Source: CBDDLD01 sp965250025
Lineage (GTDB): Bacteria > Bacteroidota > Bacteroidia > Flavobacteriales > Flavobacteriaceae
Direction of reading: 5' to 3'
NCBI GenBank assembly: GCA_965250025.1
Contig: OZ252283.1
Span: 1,860,001-1,924,000 of the forward strand
Length of the DNA: 64,000 nucleotides
The translations under genes and the position numbers were made by a program. Shown one piece after another: positions 8,680 to 17,389 of the stretch; position 1 is the first letter of the stretch; every line of letters begins with the position of its first letter. The notes under the pieces are model-generated. The model did not search any database. It was not told the origin of the DNA and worked only from the letters and a program-made list of their open reading frames with translations.

Positions 8680-9381
8680 ATGATTGCTATAAAAGAGGTC
8701 TCTAAATCTTTTAAAGATCACGTCGCAGTACGTGACCTTACGTTAGAAATAAAAAAGGGTGAAATCTTAGGGTTACTTGGTGCCAATGGTGCTGGTAAAT
8801 CTACTACTATAAATATGATTCTGGGGTTTACAAAACCAGATTCTGGTACCATAACCGTTAATAATATTAATGCCATTACACAATCAAAAAACGCACGTCA
8901 GGAAATTGGCTATATTCCTGAAAATGTTAATCTATACCCCTATTTATCAGGTTTAGAGAATTTAGATTATTTCTGTAAACTGGCTGGCATTAAATACAGC
9001 ACATCCGAATTGGGTGATTATTTGTCACGTTGCGGTTTGCAAACTGAGGCTCATCATAAAAGAGTTTCTTCTTATTCTAAAGGTATGCGTCAAAAAGTAG
9101 GTATTGCCATAGCTTATGCTAAAAAAGCCACAGTGCTCTTACTTGATGAGCCAGCAAGCGGTTTAGACCCTTTGGCGAGTAATGAACTCTCTGTCTTATT
9201 AAAAGAAATGGCCTCTAATGGCACGTCTATCCTTATGGCTTCACATGATATTTTCAGAGTAAGAGAGGTTTGTGATCGTATTGGTATTCTCAAAAATGGG
9301 GTTTTAGTTAAAGAATTAAAATCTGATGCTGTAAGTGCCGGTGAATTAGAAACATTGTACATACAATACATGCAAAACTAG
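8680..9381 (+). CDS. ABC transporter ATP-binding protein of the metal-response operon
   Basis: A 233-residue ABC ATPase of the short ABC-2/GldA/CcmA-like class. It has Walker A GANGAGKST (residues 34-42), a YSKGMRQK signature, Walker B VLLLDEPASGLDP and the H-loop ASHDI. It would energise the two DUF3526 permeases that follow at five bases and by overlap. The operator-covered promoter directly upstream places it under the divergent Fur-family regulator. ABC-2 systems mostly export substrates or pull on envelope components, so this is probably not a classical ZnuABC-type importer. Confidence 0.93.
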   Translation: MIAIKEVSKSFKDHVAVRDLTLEIKKGEILGLLGANGAGKSTTINMILGFTKPDSGTITVNNINAITQSKNARQEIGYIPENVNLYPYLSGLENLDYFCKLAGIKYSTSELGDYLSRCGLQTEAHHKRVSSYSKGMRQKVGIAIAYAKKATVLLLDEPASGLDPLASNELSVLLKEMASNGTSILMASHDIFRVREVCDRIGILKNGVLVKELKSDAVSAGELETLYIQYMQN

Positions 9382-9386
9382 CAATC

Positions 9387-10796
9387 ATGTGGAAGACAAT
9401 TGTTAATGAATGGCGCTTTTTATACAGAAGTAAAACACTATTACTCTTAAGCTTAGGATTTGTTTTAGTTCTTATACTCTGTATTGTACTTGCAGAACAA
9501 CAACATCAAAAACAAAACGAAACTTATACAAAAGCCAAGAATGAGTTACGTGATCAGTGGGAAAGTATCGATTCTATGAATCCACATAGTGCAGCGCATT
9601 ATGGCACCTATGTTTTTAAGCCTGTCAATATACTTTCTAATTTAGATGAAGGTATTACGAGTGCTACAGGAAATGTATTGCGTGTTGAGGGGCATGTTCA
9701 AAATGAAATGGTGCACTCTGAAGCTTCTCAAATGATGGTTGCATCAAAATTTGGAAAGCTAAAGATTTCTCTTGTACTTCAATATATTTTGCCCTTAATA
9801 CTTATTTTTCTAGCATTTAACTCCATACACAGTGAACGACAGAAAGGGCGTTTAAAATTGCTCGTTCTTCAGGGTAGTAACCCGCGTCGACTCCTGTTAT
9901 CAAAGGTCATAGCAAATTGGTGTTATGGCTTAATACTTTTGGCTATTGTCCTAATCTTTTACAGTATTGTTTATTATAATGACCTAGATCCTGATACGAT
10001 AACACGACTAGGCATGTTTACTCTTAGCTACAGTTTATACTATTTTATAATAGTAGGGTTAATTGTATTTATTGTAGCACGCTCCCGATCTGCCATGCTT
10101 GCCTTAACCGTTATGCTTGGATTATGGATACTTTGGACCATTTTTATTCCAAACATTATTCTGACACAAGTAGAACAATGGCACCCGTTACCAAGCCGGA
10201 ATGATTTTACTACTGCCATGAGAGAAGACCGCTCCAAAGGTATTGACGGTCATAACCCAAGCGATGAACGTGGTAAAAAACTCAAACAAGAAGTATTAGA
10301 AGAATACAAGGTAGATAGCCTATCCCAATTGCCTATCAATTTTGACGGCATTCGTATGCAGGCTGACGAAGAATATGGCAATATCGTTTGGGACAAACAT
10401 TTTGGAAATTTGGATAACGTATTAAAGCAACAAAAGCAGAGCTTACAATATTTCGGTATTCTTAATCCTTTTATTTCATTACAAAATTCAAGTATGGCTT
10501 ATACCGGAAATGATAATATTCATTATCAGGCTTTTTTAAGGCAAGTAGAAGATTACCGTCGTGTCTTTATAAAAACACTTAATGACAAGCATACTTATGG
10601 CGGCTCTAAAACCGGGAATTGGAGCTGGAAAGCAAATAATGATTTTTTTAAATCTATAAAAGATTTCTCATACCAACCTTTGGCTTTAAAGGACGTTTTT
10701 ACAAATTATATGATTGATATCTGCCTACTATTATTATGGTCATTAGTTGTTTTATGCCTATTGATTTTTGGAATTAAAAAAATGGTATTAGAATGA
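9387..10796 (+). CDS. ABC-2 permease, DUF3526 family (first)
   Basis: A 469-residue membrane protein: one N-terminal helix (residues 18-37), a periplasmic domain of about 90 residues with HSAAHYGTYVFKP, four or five helices in the middle (about 130-260), a second large soluble region with SMAYTGNDN and a final C-terminal helix. This is the DUF3526 ABC-2 permease layout. Its start is five bases after the ATPase stop, and its stop overlaps the next permease start (ATGA). The substrate is not known for the family. Confidence 0.85.
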   Translation: MWKTIVNEWRFLYRSKTLLLLSLGFVLVLILCIVLAEQQHQKQNETYTKAKNELRDQWESIDSMNPHSAAHYGTYVFKPVNILSNLDEGITSATGNVLRVEGHVQNEMVHSEASQMMVASKFGKLKISLVLQYILPLILIFLAFNSIHSERQKGRLKLLVLQGSNPRRLLLSKVIANWCYGLILLAIVLIFYSIVYYNDLDPDTITRLGMFTLSYSLYYFIIVGLIVFIVARSRSAMLALTVMLGLWILWTIFIPNIILTQVEQWHPLPSRNDFTTAMREDRSKGIDGHNPSDERGKKLKQEVLEEYKVDSLSQLPINFDGIRMQADEEYGNIVWDKHFGNLDNVLKQQKQSLQYFGILNPFISLQNSSMAYTGNDNIHYQAFLRQVEDYRRVFIKTLNDKHTYGGSKTGNWSWKANNDFFKSIKDFSYQPLALKDVFTNYMIDICLLLLWSLVVLCLLIFGIKKMVLE

Positions 10797-12124
10797 AAGT
10801 GAATTCAATTTTTGTATACGAATGGCGACACTTCAGCCGTAGCCCATTTAAATATTTAGCACTTGTTTTATTTGTGTTGGCGGCAATCTATGGTCTTCAT
10901 AATGCCTCTAATCTATATACAAAGCAGCAATCAGAAATTGAGCGCATTCAATTGAAGGCAAAAGAGGCTCAGGACAAAATGCTAGCCTACTACAACAAAG
11001 AAAAAGAATGGCCAAAAAGCAGAGCCTGGGTTAATATAGAAAAGCCTTTTTGGGCAATATGGAATGCCGAAATCTATAGATTTAAAACCCCGTCACCTCT
11101 ATTGGTTTACAATGTAGGGCAAGCAGAACAATATGGATTTTACAAAGAGGCTAATTTTTTAAGTAGTCCTTATGATGCAGATATGGTAGAAGAGATCACT
11201 AATCCTGAACGTTTACATACCGGATTATTAGACTTTTCATTTGTCATGCTCTATTTGACACCTCTATTATTACTTGTTTTTCTTTACGACATTAAAGGTG
11301 CCGAAATAGATCAGGGATTTATCAATCTCATCATGATCCAAAACAAAAATAACACAGTATGGCTTTGGTCCAGAATCCTCTTTTATTTCTTTATTACATG
11401 GCTTATCACATTATTACTAATGTTATATGGCGCTCTATTAGCTCCTGTTTTTGAGCAATCTGCAAACGGCTTTTGGAAAGTATTCTTGTGGTTTAACCTG
11501 TATCTATTATTTTGGATCATCGTATATGGAATTATACTATCAAAATCCACATCTAGTATTGGTAATACACTTAAAATGACAGCGTTTTGGCTTGCTTTTG
11601 CTTTTATCATCCCTGGTGCAGTTCATCAATGGGTAAGCACTATACATCCTGTAAACCTTATGACCGATTTTATTGATGCTACAAGAGATGAGCGTGATAA
11701 ACTGTATGAACTTCCGGATAGTACATTTCAAAAAAAGTTAAGTAAGCTATTTCCAGAAATTGTAAACTCTACTGTAATGAAAGACAGTCTAAAAGCTAAA
11801 AAAGCTAAAAATGAATCGATCTACGCTTTAACCAATGAGATAACTAGAAATAGCTTAACCACTATTGAACAAAATCATAAAGACAAGAACGATATCATTG
11901 CTTCCAGCTACTGGTATAATCCTATAACATGCTTTCAAAATACATTAAATCGGGTTACCAAAACGCACTTCGACGATTATCAAGCTTACAGAGATGATAT
12001 ACAGCATATTATAGACTATCAAATCAAACTAATGGTTATTGATATCTGGAACGATAAGACCGTTGATAAAAACGAATATTTAAACTATATAAAATTATTG
12101 GATGACTATAAAAACGCTTTATAA
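10793..12124 (+). CDS. ABC-2 permease, DUF3526 family (second)
   Basis: A 443-residue protein with the same architecture as the preceding gene: N-terminal EWRHFSRSPFKYLALVLF helix, a periplasmic region that includes the motif TPSPLLVYNVGQAEQYGF, a helix bundle around residues 145-280 with PLLLLVFLYDIKGAEIDQGF, and a soluble C-terminal half. The two permeases are diverged paralogues and presumably form a heterodimer with the ATPase. The reading frame overlaps both the previous gene by four bases and the MerC-like gene by 23 bases, so all are translationally coupled. Confidence 0.83.
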   Translation: MKVNSIFVYEWRHFSRSPFKYLALVLFVLAAIYGLHNASNLYTKQQSEIERIQLKAKEAQDKMLAYYNKEKEWPKSRAWVNIEKPFWAIWNAEIYRFKTPSPLLVYNVGQAEQYGFYKEANFLSSPYDADMVEEITNPERLHTGLLDFSFVMLYLTPLLLLVFLYDIKGAEIDQGFINLIMIQNKNNTVWLWSRILFYFFITWLITLLLMLYGALLAPVFEQSANGFWKVFLWFNLYLLFWIIVYGIILSKSTSSIGNTLKMTAFWLAFAFIIPGAVHQWVSTIHPVNLMTDFIDATRDERDKLYELPDSTFQKKLSKLFPEIVNSTVMKDSLKAKKAKNESIYALTNEITRNSLTTIEQNHKDKNDIIASSYWYNPITCFQNTLNRVTKTHFDDYQAYRDDIQHIIDYQIKLMVIDIWNDKTVDKNEYLNYIKLLDDYKNAL

Positions 12125-12515
12125 GAATAATTCAGATACCATTGGAGCACTAGCCAGTAGTCTATGTCTCATACACTGTATTGCTACACCTTTTATTTTT
12201 ATAGCGCAGTCTTGCTCTGCCACATGTTGTGACAGTTCTCCTTTATGGTGGCAAAGTATCGACTATATATTTATTGGTGTTTCGTTTTTTGCAGTGTATT
12301 GGTCTGCAAAGCACAGTTCAAAATCATGGCTAAAAAATGCATTATGGTTGAGCTGGGCATTATTATCTGCTACGATTCTTAATGAAAAATTTGAACTCAT
12401 TCATTTGCCCGAAAGCATTATATACATTCCGGCGTTTGCACTAGTCGGGTTGCACATATACAATAAAAAATACTGCCATTGTAAAGACAATACTTGTTGC
12501 AGTTCAATATCATAA
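12102..12515 (+). CDS. MerC-like small membrane protein
   Basis: A 137-residue protein with four hydrophobic helices and the MerC pattern: GALASSLCLIHCIATP in helix 1 (C22 and C26), then a short loop with C38, C42 and C43, and a Cys-rich C-terminal tail ending HCKDNTCC. MerC proteins carry mercury in mer operons; stand-alone relatives in Bacteroidota sit beside Fur/Zur genes and probably move or sense another soft metal such as zinc. No mer genes are present here. The long overlap with the permease gene ties it to the operon. Confidence 0.85.
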   Translation: MTIKTLYKNNSDTIGALASSLCLIHCIATPFIFIAQSCSATCCDSSPLWWQSIDYIFIGVSFFAVYWSAKHSSKSWLKNALWLSWALLSATILNEKFELIHLPESIIYIPAFALVGLHIYNKKYCHCKDNTCCSSIS

Positions 12516-12524
12516 CTCCAGATC

Positions 12525-13196
12525 ATGAAAACATCTAACATAGAATTTTTAGGCGATAATCATATCGCTACAAATGTCGAAACACCATTGAGAGAAGATG
12601 CCTTTAATAAATCGGATGACGAAAAAATACAGGCGATACAGCATCATTTCAAACAAATCATGTTAGAATTGGGTTTAGACCTCAGCGATGATAGTCTTTC
12701 TGGCACACCATATCGTTTTGCCAAAATGTATGTCAAAGAATTGTTTTATGGGCTCAATCCAGCAAATAAACCTAAACTATCTACCTTCAATAATTCTTAT
12801 GGCTACCAAAAGCTACTCATTGAACAAAATATTACGATTGACTCTTCCTGCGAACATCACTTTTTACCTATTGTTGGTAAAGCACACATCGGATACATTC
12901 CAAAAGATAAGGTTGTAGGCTTGTCAAAAATTAACAGACTCGTTGATTATTATGCCCATAGACCTCAAGTTCAGGAGCGTTTTTGCTTGCAAATATTAAG
13001 AGAACTGCAAACGGCCTTAGAAACCGAAGATGTAATTGTAGTGGTCAATGCCAAACATATGTGCGTCTCTTCGAGAGGAATAAAAGACAAGAGCAGCTCT
13101 ACAACGACTATGGAATATGGCGGGTGTTTTGAAAATGAAGCACAGAGACATTCGTTCCTTAGTCAATTGCAAAACTCCAGTTCTGATCGATTATGA
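12525..13196 (+). CDS. folE: GTP cyclohydrolase I, operon-encoded copy
   Basis: A 223-residue FolE-type enzyme that opens GTP to dihydroneopterin triphosphate, the first step of folate and tetrahydropterin synthesis. The CEHH motif (C109, H111, H112) and KHMC (H178, C180) match the zinc ligands and catalytic His of E. coli FolE (C110, H112, H113, H179, C181). Normal length. The zinc-dependent class IA enzyme is unusual inside a metal-repressor operon; zinc-starvation genes more often include the metal-flexible FolE2. It may be a spare copy able to work with another metal, or its over-production may compensate for poor metalation. Confidence 0.92.
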   Translation: MKTSNIEFLGDNHIATNVETPLREDAFNKSDDEKIQAIQHHFKQIMLELGLDLSDDSLSGTPYRFAKMYVKELFYGLNPANKPKLSTFNNSYGYQKLLIEQNITIDSSCEHHFLPIVGKAHIGYIPKDKVVGLSKINRLVDYYAHRPQVQERFCLQILRELQTALETEDVIVVVNAKHMCVSSRGIKDKSSSTTTMEYGGCFENEAQRHSFLSQLQNSSSDRL

Positions 13197-15454
13197 AAAA
13201 CGCTTTGATAATAAAGTTTTTTTACGCGTTTTCATTATCAAATAAATGGCGAAAACTTTTAAACGTTTTCATTGTATTATGTTTTCCTTCTACAATTTTA
13301 GCACAGTCGGACAATAACTTTCCACCTCCGGATCAAGCTCCGGAAATAAGAGCTACAAAAACCACAGATGCCATTACTATAGATGGTGTTTTAGATGAAC
13401 CTGCTTGGGCATTAGCAAATACGACTAGTGATTTTTTTAGAATGGAGCCACGACAAGGAGGTCAAATATTGTATAAAACCTATGTCAAAGTATTATATGA
13501 TAAGCGACACATATACATAGGTGTTTTTGCTAAGGATTCTTTAGGAAAATCTGGTATCCGTATTCAAGATCTACGACGCGATTTTAGTCCAAGTGAAAAT
13601 GATGTCTTTGGGGTTCAGATTGACGCTCAAAACACCAAACAATATGCAGTGTCATTTCAATCCACACCCTACGGTAACCAAAGGGATCTGCAAAGTTTTA
13701 ATGATCAGATCACAGATACGGACTGGAATGCCTTATGGAGTGTAAGAACACAACGCGTAGATTCCGGTTACTATGCTGAGTTTGCTATTCCGTTCAAATC
13801 CATAAGATACGACAAGCCTCTAGCTGGGAAACCCACCACTTGGGGAATAACGTTTTACAGGTTGGCTCGCAGAGATTTTGAAAAAACCGTATTCCCGGCC
13901 ATACCACAGTCATTTTCTCAAAACAGAATGGTTTATGCCGCAACTTTAACAGGGGTAGAGGTCCCAACGCCATCTGCTAATATACGTGTTGAACCTTATA
14001 CCTTATATCAATACGATGAAAACTACTCGGGGGATGAGTTGACAGAAAAGATCAACAATCCAAAGGTTGGTGGAGATGTAAAATGGGCCATTAATCCCAA
14101 TGCGGTTTTGGACCTCACTATCAATACCGATTTTGCACAGGCCGATGTAGATAGAGCAGTTAATAACCTTGAGCGTTTCAATATATTTTTTCCTGAACGG
14201 CGTCAGTTTTTCCTTGAAAATTCTGGACTTTGGGCTGGTGCCGGAAACTTTCAAATCAGGCCTTTTTTTAGCAGAACTATTGGTTTGGAAAACAGCTTCA
14301 ATGCTTCACCTGCTCCGATAGATATTGGCACAAGGTACACCGACAGAACAGAAAAGCGCAGCATTGCCGGTTTGATCGTTAGACAACGTGAAACGGATAA
14401 TAGTGCCGCCAGTAATTTTGCAGTAGCCAGATACATTAAAAACTATAGCAAAGAGAATAATATCGGTGCCATGGTAACCCATCGCATCAATGATTCTTCA
14501 AAAGATTTACAATTGTCTTCAAATTCAAATACAACTGTAACTGTAGATGGTCTTATTCGCCCTAAACCAGAATTGACATTATCGTATATGGTCTCTGCGT
14601 CTTCGGATACGGAAATCGATGATTTAGGACTATCAGGACGATTCTTTGTAGGCTCCAGAACCAATGATTATTATCTGGGTTATGTCAATAATTTTGTGAG
14701 TAGGGATTACACCCCCGACATGGGTTTCGTCTACCAAAAGGATGTCATGTATCATAGCCCAGGAGGTTATGCCATATTACGTCCAAAAAAATGGTCATTC
14801 ATAAGACGATGGGATCCTGGTGCTTTTTTTAATTATTATCACGACGTTCAGGATTTTGGGAATTTTCAACAGGCAAATATATATCTGTTTCCTATCTTCC
14901 TTTGGTTTAAGGATAATAGTTTTTTTGAGGCTTCATTGACACCAACATGGCAAAATATCAATTTTAATTTTTCACCTCTGGGCATCACTCTTGCTCAAGA
15001 AAAATATAGTTACACCAGGTATTTTCTACGTTACAGAACAGATCAATCCAAGAAATTTTCCACGACATTGAGTTATGATTTTGGAAATTTTTATAACGGA
15101 TCTCGCAATACTCTTGAAGCTGGTTTACGTTATGCACCTTCTCCACATATAGCTATTAATGCCAATTATGAATATAATAATATTAATAGTCTTGGTATAG
15201 AACAAACACATTTGGACACCAATCTCTATACAGCAAATCTACGTGTGGCCTTAAACCCAAGAGTTCAATTCACTACTTTCTATCAGTACAATAGTTTTGA
15301 CGAGCAAGGGCGTTGGAATGTAAGATTCAGTTGGGAATATATGCCTCTATCCTTTGTGTATTTGGTCTTTAATGATATTGAAACCAATAGCTTCGACCCT
15401 GTTGTCCAAAGCACACAATTCATAAGTAAAATAACTTTTATGAAGCAGTTTTAA
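13193..15454 (+). CDS. DUF5916 outer-membrane protein with CBM9-like N-terminal domain
   Basis: A 753-residue secreted protein. A signal peptide ends near residue 38 (STILAQ). Residues about 50-240 form a CBM9-like beta domain (ITIDGVLDEPAW, then WNALWSVRTQ and YYAEFAIPFKSIRY). The remainder is beta-rich with alternating aromatic strands and a terminal aromatic residue, fitting an outer-membrane barrel (INTDFAQADVDRAVNNLERF and FPERRQFFLE are the family core). DUF5916 proteins are common in Bacteroidota but their substrate is unknown. The ATGA overlap with folE makes it the last gene of the metal-response operon, where other species may place a TonB receptor. Confidence 0.88.
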   Translation: MKNALIIKFFYAFSLSNKWRKLLNVFIVLCFPSTILAQSDNNFPPPDQAPEIRATKTTDAITIDGVLDEPAWALANTTSDFFRMEPRQGGQILYKTYVKVLYDKRHIYIGVFAKDSLGKSGIRIQDLRRDFSPSENDVFGVQIDAQNTKQYAVSFQSTPYGNQRDLQSFNDQITDTDWNALWSVRTQRVDSGYYAEFAIPFKSIRYDKPLAGKPTTWGITFYRLARRDFEKTVFPAIPQSFSQNRMVYAATLTGVEVPTPSANIRVEPYTLYQYDENYSGDELTEKINNPKVGGDVKWAINPNAVLDLTINTDFAQADVDRAVNNLERFNIFFPERRQFFLENSGLWAGAGNFQIRPFFSRTIGLENSFNASPAPIDIGTRYTDRTEKRSIAGLIVRQRETDNSAASNFAVARYIKNYSKENNIGAMVTHRINDSSKDLQLSSNSNTTVTVDGLIRPKPELTLSYMVSASSDTEIDDLGLSGRFFVGSRTNDYYLGYVNNFVSRDYTPDMGFVYQKDVMYHSPGGYAILRPKKWSFIRRWDPGAFFNYYHDVQDFGNFQQANIYLFPIFLWFKDNSFFEASLTPTWQNINFNFSPLGITLAQEKYSYTRYFLRYRTDQSKKFSTTLSYDFGNFYNGSRNTLEAGLRYAPSPHIAINANYEYNNINSLGIEQTHLDTNLYTANLRVALNPRVQFTTFYQYNSFDEQGRWNVRFSWEYMPLSFVYLVFNDIETNSFDPVVQSTQFISKITFMKQF

Positions 15455-15473
15455 AGGTTGTTGTTTCATAAGT

Positions 15474-15505
15474 AAAGCCTGCCATCTAATCAGTGGCAGG
15501 CTTTT
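15474..15505 (+). terminator. Rho-independent terminator closing the metal-response operon
   Basis: An 11-base perfect stem (AAAGCCTGCCA with TGGCAGGCTTT), a nine-base loop and a following T run. It lies between two convergent genes and may also stop the leftward His-rich lipoprotein message, although the T run is weaker in that direction. Confidence 0.88.
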
Positions 15506-15524
15506 ATATTTTAATCCAAAAGGG

Positions 15525-16025
15525 TTATTCTTCAGAAGTTTCAACAGGAGCGTGGTCAGCCATAATTTTGTCATGATCAGCCTTCATTACATCGTGGTCT
15601 ACTTCCATTTGCTTATGATCGTCTAACATTTCCTGATGTTCTGCTTTGATCGTTTCATGTTCAGCTTTTACCTCCTCTGTACTCATTTTCCCTTCTTCGT
15701 GCTTGGCTTCCAATTCACTATGTTTTTTAACCAAATCGTTATGTTTTTGAATTAAGTCACTATGCCTTTTAATTAAAGCTTCATGTTTGGTTTCTATAGC
15801 CATATGCATAGAATCTGTTTCAGGTAAAGCTGCATGTGCTTCTACCCAAGATTCATGGGCTTTAACTAAATCTGAGTGGGTTTGTTCTAAAGACAAATGG
15901 TCTTTTTCCAAAGCGGTATGCTCTGCTGCGATCTCTTTATGTAATGCCTCGTCAAACTTTGGTTTACATGACCAAAAGCCTATCAATAATACCATCAGGC
16001 ATAATTGTATAAATGATGTTTTCAT
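15525..16025 (-). CDS. Lipoprotein with 18 histidines in strict heptad repeats
   Basis: A 166-residue protein with a signal peptide and probable lipobox Cys at residue 20 (GFWSC). The rest is predicted to be one long charged coiled coil. Histidines fall every seven residues in three blocks of six: 29-64, 74-109 and 123-158; the offset is 10 between blocks one and two and 14 between two and three. Typical units are of the type H-S-D-L-V-K-A. Regular His on one helix face suggests metal binding or metal-bridged assembly in the periplasm. It is convergent with the metal-response operon, sharing its terminator region. I know no named function for it. Confidence 0.85.
   Translation of the reverse strand: MKTSFIQLCLMVLLIGFWSCKPKFDEALHKEIAAEHTALEKDHLSLEQTHSDLVKAHESWVEAHAALPETDSMHMAIETKHEALIKRHSDLIQKHNDLVKKHSELEAKHEEGKMSTEEVKAEHETIKAEHQEMLDDHKQMEVDHDVMKADHDKIMADHAPVETSEE
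15540..15945. repeat. Degenerate 21-base periodic repeats encoding the His heptads
   Basis: Within the lipoprotein gene the DNA shows imperfect 21-base periodicity, one heptad per unit, visible as recurrent ATG or GTG anticoded His triplets on the plus strand. The copies are diverged at the DNA level, so the repeat is old and held by selection on the protein rather than a recent expansion. Confidence 0.6.
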
Positions 16026-16159
16026 GTGTTTAGAAAATTTAGTGATTACCTAAAAATACTAAAAAAATGTTAAAATTGTTATTTCACCCATTAAAAGTTA
16101 AGCACTTAATGACTGACTGATTAAGATAATAATAACAAATCCATAGGATAAATTTGACG

Positions 16160-16167
16160 TACCTTTG
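16160..16167 (+). promoter_or_regulatory. Putative -7 box of the MFS gene
   Basis: TACCTTTG matches TAnnTTTG and ends four bases before the ATG at 16172. The predicted start point is therefore at or next to the ATG, giving a leaderless or nearly leaderless mRNA. No TTG is seen at the ideal -33 distance. Confidence 0.5.
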
Positions 16168-16171
16168 CGCC

Positions 16172-17380
16172 ATGCAAAATAAACAACAATCACAATTGGA
16201 GTTTGTGGTATTAATGGCGGCTTTAATGTCTTTAGTTGCCCTTTCCATAGATGCCGTCCTACCTGCATTACCAAACATGGGGAATTATCTCAACGTTATA
16301 AACACCAATAATAATCAGTTGATCATTACCATGATCTTTCTCGGTTTAGGTTTTGGGCAGCTTATCTTCGGTCCTTTGTCTGATAGTTTTGGCAGAAAAC
16401 CTATTGTCTATCTTGGGTTTATTGTTTTTGTGATTGCTTCCGTAATATGTATGACGACTAAGTCTTTTGAAATGATGATTATAGGCAGGGTGCTACAAGG
16501 CATCGGATTATCCTCACCAAGAACGATGTGTATTGCCATGGTGAGAGATTCTTATAGTGGTGATTACATGGCCAAAATTTTGTCGATTGTTGTTATGGTG
16601 TTCATTTTGATCCCGGTTATTGCCCCTACTTTGGGTCAGGTATTACTCAAATTTTATTCATGGAAAGCCATTTTTGCATTTACCCTAATTTATGGGGTAT
16701 TGGTCGTTATATGGTTTTGGAGAAGGCAACCTGAAACGTTACGAGATCGTCACAAAATACCATTCAGACTTTCTATTTTTAAAACAGGTACAATTGCATT
16801 TTTTAAAATACGAGATGCTGTAATCTATACGGTTTTATCAGGATTTATAACCGGATCATTCATGGTATACTTAAGCACTTCACAACAAATCTTTGAACAG
16901 CAATATGATTTGGCTGAAGAGTTTCCTTATATCTTTGCCAGCTTAGCTATTTCAGTTGGTCTGGCAACATATTTTAATAGTATTCTGGTAGTGAGGTATG
17001 GCATGCGAAAGATTGTAAATATCTCGATGCTGTCTTATGCTTTAATCTCTCTGGTATTTGTTTTACTTTACTATAATGGCAATCCCAGTGTATATACTTT
17101 AGTGGCCTTTTTTGCATTGCAGTTCTTTTCTGTTGGCTTTATGTTTGGTAATCTAAGGGCTTTAGCAATGGAACCGATAGGGCATATTGCTGGTATTGGT
17201 GCTGCAATTAATGGATTTATTTCTACAGTAATGGCTGTACCTATTGCAAATTATATTGGCAGTTTTGTTAAGGATTCTGTACTTCCGTTGTTTATTGGCT
17301 TTACATTATGTGGTTTTATCTCGCTATTAATCTTCTATGCTAACAGTTCTAAGGTGAAACGGCTTTTAAAATTAAATTAA
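16172..17380 (+). CDS. Bcr/CflA-type MFS multidrug exporter
   Basis: A 402-residue transporter with twelve hydrophobic helices. The MFS signature between helices 2 and 3 is present (GPLSDSFGRKPIVYLG), and the early ALSIDAVLPALP and RVLQGIGLSSPRTMCIAMVRD segments are characteristic of the Bcr/CflA drug-efflux subfamily. I use the ATG at 16172 instead of an in-frame TTG at 16154, because the TTG lies inside the promoter box. The gene is convergent with the Sua5-like gene with nine bases between the stops. Confidence 0.9.
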   Translation: MQNKQQSQLEFVVLMAALMSLVALSIDAVLPALPNMGNYLNVINTNNNQLIITMIFLGLGFGQLIFGPLSDSFGRKPIVYLGFIVFVIASVICMTTKSFEMMIIGRVLQGIGLSSPRTMCIAMVRDSYSGDYMAKILSIVVMVFILIPVIAPTLGQVLLKFYSWKAIFAFTLIYGVLVVIWFWRRQPETLRDRHKIPFRLSIFKTGTIAFFKIRDAVIYTVLSGFITGSFMVYLSTSQQIFEQQYDLAEEFPYIFASLAISVGLATYFNSILVVRYGMRKIVNISMLSYALISLVFVLLYYNGNPSVYTLVAFFALQFFSVGFMFGNLRALAMEPIGHIAGIGAAINGFISTVMAVPIANYIGSFVKDSVLPLFIGFTLCGFISLLIFYANSSKVKRLLKLN

Positions 17381-17389
17381 GAACGGGTA

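Noticed and set aside
12102..12515. Mercury resistance operon
   Set aside because: MerC-like protein is present but merA, merR, merT and merP are not; the context is a Fur-type operon.
16154..16171. Upstream TTG as start of the MFS gene
   Set aside because: It overlaps the promoter box at 16160-16167; the ATG at 16172 gives the normal family start.
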